DNA from: Neostapfia colusana
Taxonomy: Eukaryota; Streptophyta; Magnoliopsida; Poales; Poaceae
NCBI GenBank assembly: GCA_030760725.1
Contig: JASWHV010000018.1
Span: 25,514,273-25,578,272, forward strand
Reading direction: 5' to 3'
DNA length: 64,000 bases
Positions 54,723 to 64,000 of the stretch are shown here, piece after piece. The notes under the pieces were generated by a model. The model saw only the letters and a list, made by a program, of their open reading frames with translations, ran no database searches and was not told the DNA's origin. The stretch's first letter is position 1; each line of letters begins with the position of its first letter. The position numbers and the translations under genes were made by a program.

Positions 54723-56835
54723 GCTGTCTTCCGGCTTCGGAAGCTAGCAGTGAGTGCCAGCTCCGCCCTCCGGCTGCTCTGGCGCACTTGTCCGCCTGGC
54801 TGAAGGGCTCGGAGGCATCGCAGACCTCTCTGGTTGCAAGCCTCTCAAGCATCTTCTTGTCATGGACACTGTCGAAGTGCCGCCACCACAGAAGCACTTT
54901 GAATATGTGGAATGGTGTTGCGTACCTGGGAGAACCGCTGGATAGAGGAGCGCAGCGACTCCCCAGGTTGTTGCTTGATGGCTTGGAGGTCAAGCTCCGT
55001 GCCGGGACGGGTGTAGGAGCTGCCGAAGTTGGCGATGAACTGCCGGCAGAGCTCTCCCCAGGAAGTTATGGAACCCCGAGGGAGGTTCATTAGCCAAGAC
55101 CGGGTTGGGCTGGTCAAGGCGACGGGGAAGTAGATTGGCCATGACGGCCTCATCCCCTCCTGCGGCAAGTACGGCGGTGGAGTAGATCTGGAGGAACCCC
55201 GCCAGGTTGACGCTGCCGTCGTACTTCTCGGGCAGGTGCGGCCGAAACTTGCGCGGCCACCTTGTGAAGCGGAGGTGGGGCTCCAGGGCCGTACATCCTG
55301 CTCCTGTCTATCTCGCGAATCCACTGCTGGGTCGCTGCCTGAGGCACGTCCCCAACAGGTGGATCGTGCGGTAGCGCTCTTTCTGCGGCTGGCGCACCCC
55401 CGCCGGGTACGTCCAGCTCTACTGAAGATCTGACACTGGTCGGAGCCTGCATTGCCGGGGTCGGCGCTGCCAGATCCGGTTGCTGGCTCCAAGTGCAGGT
55501 ATTGGTGCCGCGAACGCTTGGTTGCGCCTGACACAGTGTACCCCGGTATGGGCAAGGTTGCGCCATAGGCCGGGGACGCCGCTTGCAGAGCACATGGTTG
55601 TGGCTTATGCTGCACGGCATACGCCTAGGGCAGAGCCCGCGTGGTCAAGGTCCGCCGTTCAGGCAGGGTCAAGGCCGACGTCATGTTGTCGCCAGCCTCT
55701 TGAGTGCGACGACTTTCTTGACGTCGCTCGAGGTACACCCGGGTATCCTGGCCCAAGTGACACCGTTCCAGCTCTGTCCTCAGATCCGTCGACTGGGGCC
55801 TGGTAGAGCTGGAATCTGCCGTCTGCTCGTCAACCATTGGTGTGCGCATCAGCGGCACAGCCGGATGGCCGGAGCGTCGTCCCCGCTGAAGTCGAGGGTT
55901 TGCGGCGGCGACGACGAGACGGTCTACCTCACGAATCCTCTGCTGGGTCGCTGCCTGAGGCGCGTCCCCAGCAGGTGGATTGTGCAGTAGCGCTCTTGCT
56001 GCGGCTAGCGCACCCCCACCGGGTACGTCCAGCGCTACTGAAGACCTGACACTGGTCGGAGCCTGCATTGCCGGGGTCGGCGCTGCCAGAGCCGGTTGCT
56101 GGCTCCCAGTGCAGGTATTGGTGCCGCGAACGCTTGGTTCGCGCCTGGCACAGTGCACCCCTGTATGGGCAAGGCTGCGCCATAGGCCGGGGGCGCCGTT
56201 TGCAGGACATATGACTGTGGCATATTCTGCACGGCGTACGCCTGGGGCAGAGCTCGCGTGGCGAAGATCTGCCCTTCAGGCTGGGTTGAGGCCGACGTCA
56301 TGCTGTCGCCAGCCTCTTGGATGCGACGCCTTTCTCGACGTCGCTCGAGGAACACTCGGGCATCTTGGCCCAAGCGGCTTCGCTCCAGCTCTGCCCTCAG
56401 ATCCGTCGACGGAAGCATGGTGGAGCTGGAGTCCGCCGTCTGCCCGTCAACCGTTGGCGCGCGCATCAGCGACACAGCCGGTTGGCCGGAGCGTCGTCCC
56501 CGTTGAAGTTGAGGGTTTGCGGCGGTGACGAAGAGACGGTCCACCTCGCGAATCCACTTCTGGGTCGCCGCCTGAGGCGCGTCCCCAGCAGGCGGATTGT
56601 GCAGTAGCGCCTTGTTGCTGCTAGCGCACCCCCACCGGGTACGCCCGGCGCTACTGAAGGCCTGATGCTGGTTGGAGCCTGCATTGCCGGGGTCGGCGCT
56701 GCCAGAGCCGGTTGCTGGCTCCCAGCTTGTACCGACACACTCCGTCCCGAGTGTGTCGACATGTACTTCCCCCTGGTTGCGGTTTGCCACTGAGGCGAGG
56801 GGGGGAGAGTTCGCCGCTGAAGGAAGCTTGGTCAT
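54723..56835 (-). pseudogene. gag: Tat-4 gag with N-terminal segment repeated
   Basis: Gag starts MTKLPSAANSPP at 56835. After the AFAAPIPA stretch it jumps back at about 56103 to SQQPALAAPTPAMQAPTSVRSS and repeats the N-terminal segment. It jumps back again at about 55490 through the same junction, so two tandem units of ~613 bp are followed by a third, shortened one. The conserved gag domain (SWLMNLPRGSITSWGELCRQF) appears once, in 54750-55130. Several frameshifts separate the parts. The identical junctions suggest one duplication followed by unequal exchange. Confidence 0.82.
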
Positions 56836-56871
56836 CTTCGTCGGCGGGAACTCGTCGCGCTAGGGGAAAAG

Positions 56872-56890
56872 CCCCCTACCTGGCGCGCCA
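56872..56890 (-). other. Tat-4 primer-binding site
   Basis: On minus TGGCGCGCCAGGTAGGGGG, two bases from the 5' LTR. Confidence 0.8.
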
Positions 56891-56892
56891 AA

Positions 56893-57989
56893 TGTCGAAG
56901 TGTGCGATCGACACTTCCCCCGGGCCTGCACTGGGCAGCCCGCGGAGGTTCTTTTTTCGGAGGGGCTAGTTCCTAGCGGAGAGCTTGCGCGGATGGATGA
57001 GTTAGTGAGAGCTTGAAACGGGAAGTTTTACGTGGTTCAGGCCGCCGGAGCGTAAAACCCTACGTCCACGGCGAGCTATGGAGCTCGCTGTATTGCTTGC
57101 TGCTCAGGGCCGGGGGCCTGAGCTTGGGGGTGAGTTACAGATTGAGAGTGTATGGCTAGCGTATGAGTTGCAGAATGTGAACCCCTGCTATCAACGCCTA
57201 CCCGAGCCTTTTATAGTACAAGACTCGGGTGGCTTACAATGGGTGCCGGGACCCGACAGGTGGTCCCGGGAAGATTGTCTATTATCTACCGTATCTGTAG
57301 TTACGCCGGTAGTTGCCTCTGGTCGAAGGCTTATGAGTCTTCATCTTGCCGCCCTGCCCATGCCGCACGCTAGTCGTAGTGGTTGATGACGGCGCAGGTG
57401 GCATGGGATGTCTTGTCGCAGCGTTTATTAGCTGGCAGGTTCTGACACCGCGCGCCAGTCTGTGATGCGACTGGGCGCAACGGCACCTGACAGACGCGTG
57501 CTCCGCGTTTCCGCGTCTTGGGAAGACGTGGGCCTTGAATACCTTGTACGGGCAAGGTGTGGGGCGCATTTACGCCCGCTGCCTACCGCTCAGGGGCGGG
57601 CAGCACCGTTCTTCTGGCCACGTGGCGGGTCCGGAGCCCTTCTCTGAGGAGAGAAGGGTCCGGCCTGCGGGGCACGTGGAGTCTCCGGACCTCTCCCCGC
57701 GGAGGGGGAGGTCCGGCTTCTGTATGCCACGTGGCGGGCCTGGAGCTCTCCTCTAAGGAGAGGGAGGTCCGGCCCCGCTGGACACGCGGCGCCTTCGGAC
57801 CTCCCTCCCGCGGAGGGGGAGGTCCGGCTTCTGTATGCCATGTGGCGGGCCCGGAGCTCTCCTCTGAGGAGAGGGAGGTCCGGCCCCGCCGGACGCGTGG
57901 CGCCTTCGGAGCTCTCCCTGCGGAGAAGGGCGAGTTCCTTAGGCATTTTACCCTGTGCGCGGGGGTACCCCATATCGAGGGTACCGACA
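56893..57989 (-). repeat. Tat-4 5' LTR
   Basis: 1097 bp, the same length as its partner, with TATA at 57207-57216 (minus) and the subrepeat array at 57615-57910. It is followed by CAGAC. Confidence 0.94.
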
Positions 57990-57994
57990 CAGAC
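57990..57994. repeat. Right target-site duplication of Tat-4 (CAGAC)
   Basis: It matches 51180-51184. Confidence 0.93.
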
Positions 57995-58719
57995 GCAAAT
58001 ATCTTAAAGAGTCAAACTATGCGAGGCTCCATGAGCTGGACTACAGACTCGATAAAAAGAAAGAAACAAGTCCCAAGGGTCTCCTGACACGACCAGAATC
58101 CAGAAGTTACAAGAACAGCCGCATCACCAGGCTTCAGCCCTGGCGGAACTCTCCCGCTCTATGACCCGAGCGCAGGAATCGCCTCCCTCATCACCGGCGC
58201 AAAAGCCGGTGACACCAAGGGAGCACCTGAGGCCCCCTCCGCAGTATTCAGCGGTCTTCCTGGAGACTCTGCCGTCTGGGATCCTCCATGGTGCATCAGC
58301 GGCTTCCTTCTCCTGAAGTTCCCTCATCATCGGCGCAAAAGCCGGTGTCGTCAAGGGTGCCCCTGGAGCCTCCTTCCCTCATCACCTGCGCAAAAGCTGG
58401 TGTCATCAAGGGTGCTCCTGAGGCCCCCCCTCCGCAGCTTCAGGGGTCTTCTCGGAGACTCTGCCGCCTGGGATTCTCCTCGGTGCTTCAGCGGTTTCTT
58501 TGAAGACTCCACCACCTGGGAAGGGACGCAACGCCAAGGAGCTTTCTGCCTGCCGTCACCAAGGAAGTGCTCAGTCGGGAGGACAAACCAGAGACCCCTT
58601 GGCGGCGCCACCCTGATAGGCAGGGAAGGCAGGCTCCCTGAGTCCCAGGCTTGGTGCAGACGCCATCGCTGGAAGGAACCGAGAGCGATTCTCCCCCCAT
58701 AAGGCGGGTTAAGAGCCAT
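57995..58719 (-). pseudogene. Tat-3 antisense ORF slot: decayed remnant
   Basis: In minus reading it starts MALNPP at 58719, aligned with MASNPP of the Tat-1/2 antisense ORF, but soon diverges. The frame is open for ~120 codons to 58351. The coiled-coil region is absent, replaced by imperfect tandem repeats (58185-58510). The total is about 0.7 kb against 1.7 kb in Tat-2. Either Tat-3 descends from a form with a short ORF, or the ORF was lost. Product unknown. Confidence 0.6.
58185..58510. repeat. Imperfect tandem repeats with CACCGGC/GCCGGTG hairpin
   Basis: Three repeats begin near 58185, 58321 and 58376, the first ~136 bp, the second cut to ~55 bp and the third ~130 bp. Each opens CCTCATCACCGGCGCAAAAG or a close variant. 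In the first, CACCGGC and GCCGGTG flank GCAAAA as a perfect 7-bp stem; the other copies vary. Confidence 0.75.
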
Positions 58720-58768
58720 GGGAGAAGACAAGACTGCAGAGATTCGAGGGAGGCGCAGGGGCTGGAAG

Positions 58769-58778
58769 CCTTATAAGG
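58769..58778 (-). promoter_or_regulatory. Possible TATA box of the Tat-3 antisense ORF
   Basis: CCTTATAAGG lies about 50 bp upstream of the antisense ATG at 58719. The motif is palindromic, so orientation is not fixed by it. Tat-1 and Tat-2 do not show it at the same place. Confidence 0.35.
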
Positions 58779-59047
58779 GGAGTGTACCCACATGGGGGTT
58801 TCATTTCACACCTTCCCGGGTGCAATCCCAAGCGATTCGGAACTCTTCGAATACACTGCATCGGCCACCGCTTCGGCTCCTAGACCGAGAGCCGATGACG
58901 GGTGGACCCAAGCCACCCAACTGGAGCGGTGGGTCAAGGAGTCAGTCTCCTGTGAAGATGAGCCGGCAAGGCACTTCGGCGGTTCCCAAAGAAAGCGCCG
59001 CAACGAGCAGAAGTGGCAGTCTTGGGAACCGCCGCAGTAAAGGTAAC
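58779..59047 (+). other. Tat-3 3' untranslated region, cut by Tat-5
   Basis: It matches Tat-2 10090-10350, including GGAACCGCCGCAGTAAA (59024-59041), and stops at GTAAC where the Tat-5 LTR starts. The polypurine tract and 3' LTR of Tat-3 are not found in the window. GTAAC (59043-59047) may be the left target duplication of Tat-5. Confidence 0.65.
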
Positions 59048-60142
59048 TGTCGAAGTGTGCGGTCGACACTTCCCCCCGGCCTGCACTAGGCAGCCCGCGG
59101 AGGTTCTTTTTTCGGAGGGGCTAGTCCCTAGCGGAGAGCTTGCGTAGATGGAACGAGTTAGTAAGAGCTTGACACGGCGAGTTTTACGTGGTTCAGGCCG
59201 CCGGAGCGTAAAACCCTACGACCACGGCGAGCTATGGAGCTCGCTGTATTGCTTGCTGCTCAGGGCCGAAGGCCTGAGCTTGGGGGTGAGTTACAGCTTG
59301 AGAGTGTATGGCTAGCGTATGAGTTGCAAAATGCGAAACCTTGCTATCGACGCCTACCCGAGCCTTTTATAGTCCAAGACTCGGGCGGCTTACAAGGGGA
59401 GCCGGGACCCGACAGGTGGTCCCGGGAAGATTGTCTATTATCTACCGTATCTGCAGTTATGCCGGTAGTTGTCTCTGGCCGAAGGCTTCTGAGTCTTCAT
59501 CTTGCCGCCCTGCCCATGCCGCATGCCAGTCGTAGCGGTTGATGACGGCGCAGGCGGCATGGGTTGTCTTGTCGCAGTGTTTATTGGCTGACAGGTTCTG
59601 ACACCACGCGCCAGTCTGTGATGCGACTTGGCGCAACGGCACCTGACAGAAGTGTGCTCCACGTCTTCGCGTCTTGGGAAGACGCGGGCCTTGAATAACT
59701 TGTACGGGCAAGGTATGGGACGTATTTACGCCCGCTGCCTATCGCTCGGGGCAGGCAGCGTCGCTCTGCTGCCACGTGGCGGGCCCAGAGCCCTTCTCAG
59801 AGAAGAGAAGGGTCAGTCCCGCGGAGCACGTGGATCCTCCGGACCTCTCTCCACGGAGGGAGAGGCTCGGCTTCTGCTGGCCACGTGGCGGGCCCGGAGC
59901 CCCCGTCTAAGGAGAGGGAGGTCCGGCCCCGCTGGACACGCGGCACCTTCGGACCTCTCTCCCGCAGAGGGGGAGGTCGGGCTTCTGTATGCCACGTGGC
60001 GGCCCGGAGCTCTCCTCTGAGGAGAGGTAGGTCCGGCCCCGCCGGACGCGTGGCGCCTTCAGAGCTCTCCCTGCGGAGAAGGGCGAGTTCCTTAGGCATT
60101 TTACCCTGTGCGCGGGGGTACCCCATATCTCAGGTACCGACA
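59048..60142 (-). repeat. Tat-5 3' LTR
   Basis: 1095 bp, TGTCGAAGTG to TACCGACA in plus reading, with TATA at 59363-59372 (minus) and the subrepeat array at 59770-60060. Confidence 0.92.
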
Positions 60143-60322
60143 GTGGCCCCCGGACCCATCTCGGGGGAGATAGTGAGCCCGAGGTGGGACCTCCGTCTCT
60201 TCCGATCCGCGCACTTTCTCTAAGTCCCGAATTGACCGCTGCCGGAGCACGAACAGCCACGGGATCGTGGGAGCATGCGCTCACTTGATGGTTGCTTTTA
60301 CTGCGGCGGTTCCCAAGACTGC
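59048..60322 (-). mobile_element. Tat-5: 3' end of a Tat element, interrupted by Tat-6
   Basis: In minus orientation there is a full 3' LTR (59048-60142), polypurine tract (GTGGCCCCCGGACCCATCTC, 60143-60162) and ~160 bp of 3' untranslated region, ending inside the GGAACCGCC block at 60322. Tat-6 starts right there. The rest of Tat-5 is expected beyond the window after the Tat-6 3' LTR. Confidence 0.75.
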
Positions 60323-61421
60323 GGTCGGTACCTGAGATATGGGGTACCCCCGCGCACAGGGTGAAATGCCTAAGGTGCTCGCCCTTCTCCGCAGGGAGAG
60401 CTCCGAAGGCGCCACGCGTCTGGCGGGGCCGGACCTCCCTCTCCTCAGAGGAGAGCTCGGGGCCCGCCACGTGGCATACAGAAGCCGGACCTCCCCCTCC
60501 GTGGGAGAGGGGTCCTAAGACACCACGCGTCCAGCGGGGCCGGACCTCCCTCTCCTCAGAGGTGAGCTCCGGGCCCGCCACGTGGCATGCAGAAGCCGGA
60601 CCTCCCCCTCCGCGGGAGAGAGGTCCGAAGGCGCCACGCGTCCAGCGGGGCCGGACCTCCCTCTCCTCAGAGAAGAGCTCTGGACCCGCCACGTGGCTGG
60701 AAGAACGGTGCTGCCTGCCCCCGAGCGGTAGGCAGTGGGCGTAAAGGCGCCCCTCACCTTGCCCGTACAAGGTATTCAAGGCCCGCGTCTTCCCAAGACG
60801 CGGAAACACGGAACCTGCGCCTGTCAGGTGTCGTTGCGCCCAGTCGCATCACAGACTGGCGCGCGGTGTCAGAACCTGCCAGGTAATAAACGCCGCGACA
60901 AGACATCCCTTGCCGCCTGCGCCGTCATCAACCACTATGACTAGTGCGCGGCATGGGCAGGGCGGCAAAATGAAGACTCAGAAGCCTTCGACCAGAGGCA
61001 ACCACCGGCGTAACTACAGATACGGTAGATAATAGACAATCTTCCCGGGACCACCTGTCGGGTCCCGGCTTCCCTTGTAAGCCGCCCGAGCCTTGGACTA
61101 TAAAAGGCTCGGGTAGGCGTCGATAGCAAGGGTTCGCATTCTGCAACTCATACGCTAGCCATACACTCTCAAGCTGTAACTCACCCCCGAGCTCAGGCCC
61201 CCGGCCCTGAGCAGCAAGCAATACAGCGAGCTCCATAGCTCGCCGTGGACGTAGGGTTTTACGCTCCAGCGGCCTGAACCATGTAAAACTTCCTGTGTCA
61301 AGCTCTCACTAACTCGTCCATCCGCACAAGCTCTCCGCTAGGAACTAGCCCCTCCGAAAAAAGAACCTCCGCGGGCTGCCCAGTGCAGGCCCGGGGGAAG
61401 TGTCGATCGCACACTTCGACA
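60323..61421 (+). repeat. Tat-6 5' LTR
   Basis: It starts GGTCGGTACC instead of TGTCGGTACC, so the first T is mutated or lost, and ends CACTTCGACA at 61421. It has the subrepeat array (60390-60695), a CGCGTCTTCCCAAGACGCG inverted repeat near 60785 and TATA at 61098-61107. Confidence 0.9.
61098..61107 (+). promoter_or_regulatory. TATA box of Tat-6 5' LTR
   Basis: CTATAAAAGG at the conserved LTR position. Confidence 0.75.
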
Positions 61422-61423
61422 TT

Positions 61424-61442
61424 TGGCGCGCCAGGTAGGGGG
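61424..61442 (+). other. Tat-6 primer-binding site
   Basis: TGGCGCGCCAGGTAGGGGG, two bases after the LTR. Confidence 0.8.
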
Positions 61443-61478
61443 CTTTTCCCCTAGCGCGACGAGTTTCTGCCGACGAAG

Positions 61479-63229
61479 ATGACCAAGCTCCCTTCAGCGG
61501 CAAACGCTCCCCCACCGCATTCACGGCGAACCGTGACCAGCGGAGAGTACATGTCGACGCACTCAGGACGGAGTGTGTCGGCACAAGCGGGTAGCCAGCA
61601 GCCGACTCCAGCAACGCCGACTCCGGCTATGCAGGCCCCGACCAGCATGAGGTCTTCTGCAGCGCTGAGCGTACACCATGGAGGTGCGCTAGCTGCAGCA
61701 AGAGCGCTGCTGCGCAACACACCTGCAGGGGATGCGCCCCATTCAGCGACCCAGCAATGGGTCTGCGAGGTGGACCGCCTCGTCGTCGCCGCCGCGAACC
61801 CTCGGTTTTGGCGAGGGCGGCGCCCGGGGCAACCGACTGTGTCGCTGACGCGCACACCCACGGTTGACGAGCTAACGGCAGATTCCAGCTCCTCCAGTCT
61901 CCTGTCGACGGACCTGCGAAGAGAACTGGAACGGTGCCACTTGGGGCAGGACGCCCGGGTGTACCTCGAGCGACGTCGAGAAAGGTGTCGCAACCATGAG
62001 GCAGGCGACAGCATGTCGTCGGCCTCGACGCAACCAGAAGGGCAGGCCTTCGCCATGCGAGCCCCACCTCAGGCATATGCTGCGCAACATATGCCACCAC
62101 CATATGCGCCGCAAGTAGCGGCACCGGCCTACGGTGCAGCCTTGCCCATGCCGGGATACGTGGTGCCAGGTGCGAACCACCTGTTCGCAGCGCCAGTACC
62201 TGCAGCAGCAGGTGCAGGATGTGTGGCCCTTGCACCCCACCTTCGCTTCGCAAGGTGGCCGTGCAAGTTTCGCCCGCACTTGCCCGAGAAGTACGACGGA
62301 AGCGTCAACCCAGCGGAGTTCCTCCAGATCTACTCCACCTCCGTACTTGCTGCAGGAGGCGATGAGGCTGTCATGGCTAACTACTTTCCCATCGCCTTGA
62401 CCGGCCCAGCCCGGTCCTGGCTCATGAATCTACCCCAGGGGTCCATAACCTCTTGGGGTGAGCTCTGCCGGCAGTTCGTCGCCAACTTCGGCAGCTCCTA
62501 CACCCGTCCCGGCACGGAGCTCGACCTCCACGCCGTCAAACAACAACCTGGGGAGTCGCTGCGCTCTTTCATCGAGCGGTTCTCTCAGGTGCGCAACACC
62601 ATCCCACATATCCAAAGCGCCTCTGTGGTGGTGGCGTTCCGACAGGGTGTCCGGGATGAGAAAATGCTCGAGAAGCTCGCGACCAGAGAGGTCAGCGACG
62701 TCTCGGAGCTCTTTAGCCTGGCGGACAAGTGCGCCAGAGCAGCCGAAGGGCGGAACTGGCACGCACTGCCGACCTCCGAGTCAGGAGGGCAGCCCGGGTC
62801 CGGGGTGCTGCTGCCTATGGGGGTGGCAAGAAGACCAAGAACCGGGGGAATGGGAAGATGAAGTCACCATTCACGGCCCCCGTCGCCGCAGCTGCGACAA
62901 CCAGTGGAGCTTGGGGGCCGCGCCCTGACAAGAGGCAGCGGCAATCACCGGACCCAGACAGTGGCCAAGGCGGGCTATGCCCCGTGCATGGCACCTGCAA
63001 CCATACAGCTGCCGAGTGCTGGGAGATCCAGAGGCTCGCAGAGCGCTTCCGCAATGGAATACAGCAGAGGGCTGAAGCACCGCCCTACCCTCAGAGGGAT
63101 GGCAAACATAAGGCCGATGCCCCAGTCACCGCTGCCCACCAGGTGGGGTTCCAGGAGCCTCAGCGTGTCATAAAGACAGTACATGACGCTGAGGACTCCA
63201 GTTCCGACGATGACGGGCCAAGGCGTTAG
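61479..63229 (+). pseudogene. gag: Tat-6 gag, one frameshift
   Basis: Gag starts MTKLPSAANAPP. The frame is open through the retrotransposon-gag domain (62270-62745) to about 62805, where two extra G residues (TCCGGGGTGC against TCCGGTGC in Tat-2) shift it. The original frame then continues to 63229 with GGGKKTKNRGNGK, the CPVHGTCNHTAAEC motif and the acidic tail. It is otherwise as complete as the Tat-1 gag. Confidence 0.9.
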
Positions 63230-63469
63230 CCAGCTACGGCACGCCTCCGTGCCTCGAACATACCTCTCAGGGGCTGCCTAGGGTCCGTCAACCCCTTGAA
63301 GGCCTTGCCAGAAGGGGGGGACGCCTTAGGTCATCCAAAGCGAGCCCGGGTCCACCTACCCCTTGAAGGCCTTAGCAAGAAGGGGAGAACTCCCTGGGGG
63401 GCCCCGAGAGAAGCCACGCAGGACCTGATCCAGCGTGAAGACAACAACTTCGACAAGACTCGGCTTGCA

Positions 63470-63719
63470 GGGAACACCCCACAACGCAAGGTCTCGGCTA
63501 ATTCTCTAAGCACTACCGCCAAAGAACCAAATGCGAACGGGGCCCGCAAGAGGGCAGCCTGGTGAAGTGGCACGCTATATTCCAAGAAGGACCCATAAGC
63601 TCTCCCCCAGCAGGGAAGGTCCCTTCCAAATCATGAAAGCTGCCGCCCCAGGTACACATGCCTTTCAACCGAGAGTGGGATCCATTCCCAAAAATCCTTG
63701 CCATGGAGCAACACTGTAA
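63470..63719 (+). pseudogene. Integrase C-terminal remnant in Tat-6
   Basis: The frame 63531-63719 keeps HKLSPSREGPFQIMKAA, equivalent to the Tat-2 and Tat-1 remnants, with the same distance and linker from gag. Confidence 0.75.
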
Positions 63720-64000
63720 GTCCTACTTACTGAGCATCGGTAGAACAGGGTTATTCACTTCTGTAATAGACCCCATAGAACTTAGGAACAGAGCTTGGGG
63801 TAGCTAAGTCTCAAGGGACGGTACAGGACTACGTCCAGTTTAGCCTGGTTCCGACCCTAAGCTCGTAGAGTCTTGCTTCCCTTGTAGACGAGGCGGAACA
63901 TTGCCCCCACGAACAGCCAGAATTCCACCTATGGGCGCGAATACAGAGACCTGTTCTACTTAGCTCCTTCTCATGCGCTCATTTAAATTATGCATTAATT
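63720..64000. other. Tat-6 untranslated region to window end
   Basis: It is near-identical to 6917-7200 of Tat-2, including the AT-rich ATTTAAATTATGCATTAATT at the very end. No gene. Confidence 0.8.

Larger units (their letters stand above)
51185..57989 (-). mobile_element. Tat-4: rearranged Tat element nested in Tat-3
   Basis: A 6.8-kb minus-orientation element has two 1097-bp LTRs, polypurine tract, primer site and a 5-bp duplication. The interior differs from Tat-1/2/6: gag with a repeated N-terminal segment, a direct gag-to-RNase H fusion, a broken integrase, a 115-bp tandem array and no antisense coiled-coil ORF. I counted about 28 mismatches by eye between its LTRs (~2.5%). With a commonly used grass rate of 1.3e-8 per site per year that would be near 1 million years; this is only indicative. 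Confidence 0.93.
28591..59047 (+). mobile_element. Tat-3: autonomous-type Tat element, interrupted by Tek-2, Tat-4 and Tat-5
   Basis: Starting with a 20-bp 5' LTR remnant, it has primer site, gag, protease, RT, a first RNase H, a second (archaeal-like) RNase H and integrase, then untranslated DNA and a short antisense ORF remnant. Dual RNase H is the hallmark of the Tat lineage. Its gag is split at 30264/45739 by Tek-2, its 3' region at 51184/57990 by Tat-4, and its 3' end is lost at 59047 where Tat-5 begins. It is the only copy here with a near full-length pol, so its relatives could have served the gag-only elements. Confidence 0.9.
60323..64000 (+). mobile_element. Tat-6: gag-only Tat element, runs off the window
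   Basis: 5' LTR, primer site, gag, integrase remnant and untranslated region in the same order as Tat-2. The region from 63720 to the window end is near-identical to 6920-7200. The antisense ORF and 3' LTR would lie outside the window. Confidence 0.9.

Noticed and set aside
60326..61421. Tat-6 LTR as the 3' LTR of Tat-3
   Set aside because: The orientation would fit, but it is followed by a primer site and gag, and minus-oriented Tat-5 sequence separates it from Tat-3.
1..64000. Host genes or a bacterial/viral operon
   Set aside because: Every long frame with a recognisable domain belongs to the retrotransposons, and nearly all remaining DNA is repeated in a second copy within the window.

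Overview
The window reads as one block of nested plant LTR retrotransposons, with no host gene, tRNA, rRNA, CRISPR array or bacterial operon visible. Everything supportable belongs to two Ty3/gypsy lineages. The first is a Tat-lineage family with ~1.1 kb LTRs (TGTCGGTACC...CACTTCGACA in gag-sense), a GGCGCGCC-type primer site, a CxxH...HxxxxC gag and two RNase H domains. Some copies also carry an extra antisense ORF. The second is a Tekay/Del-like chromovirus family with ~4.0 kb LTRs (TGTAAGGGCC...GTCGTGTCA), an initiator-Met primer site (TGGTATCAGAGC), an extra ORF upstream of gag and a C-terminal chromodomain. This combination, and resemblance from memory to rice RIRE2 and RIRE3/RIRE8-type elements, suggests a grass (Poaceae) in a heterochromatic, repeat-rich region. 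The species cannot be told from the sequence.

Layout, with my own labels. Tat-1 (minus, 1-14727, cut by the window edge) is split by Tat-2 (plus, 3533-11594, target duplication CGCAC). Tat-1's 5' LTR is broken at 14727 and joined directly to a broken 3' LTR of Tek-1 (minus, 14728-28590). Tek-1's other end abuts a 20-bp remnant of the 5' LTR of Tat-3 (plus, 28591 to ~59047), the only Tat copy with a near full-length gag-pol. Tat-3's gag is interrupted by Tek-2 (plus, 30270-45733, target duplication CCCTG). Its 3' region is interrupted by Tat-4 (minus, 51185-57989, target duplication CAGAC) and then by Tat-5 (minus, from 59048). Tat-5 is in turn interrupted at 60323 by Tat-6 (plus, running off the window).

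Coding state. Every pol is broken by stops, frameshifts or deletions. The least damaged frames are the Tat-1 gag, the Tat-1 antisense coiled-coil ORF and the Tek-2 upstream ORF. Tat-1, Tat-2 and Tat-6 share one architecture: gag, then a short integrase C-terminal remnant, with the rest of pol gone. They look like a non-autonomous subfamily that would depend on a Tat-3-like element for protease, RT, RNase H and integrase. Tat-4 decayed independently: its gag N-terminus is repeated about three times and gag is fused to RNase H and integrase scraps.

Most interesting observations: (i) a conserved candidate two-exon acidic reading frame inside the Tekay LTR, with identical exon lengths in three LTR copies; (ii) splice-acceptor-like sequence directly before the ATGs of the Tekay upstream ORF and gag in both copies; (iii) a double-stranded-RNA-binding-like pattern in that upstream ORF; (iv) the antisense coiled-coil ORF of the Tat elements; (v) tandem G-box/ABRE-like palindromes in the Tat LTRs; (vi) large inverted repeats created by opposite-orientation nesting within one family. 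All functional statements are from reading alone; no database search was possible.
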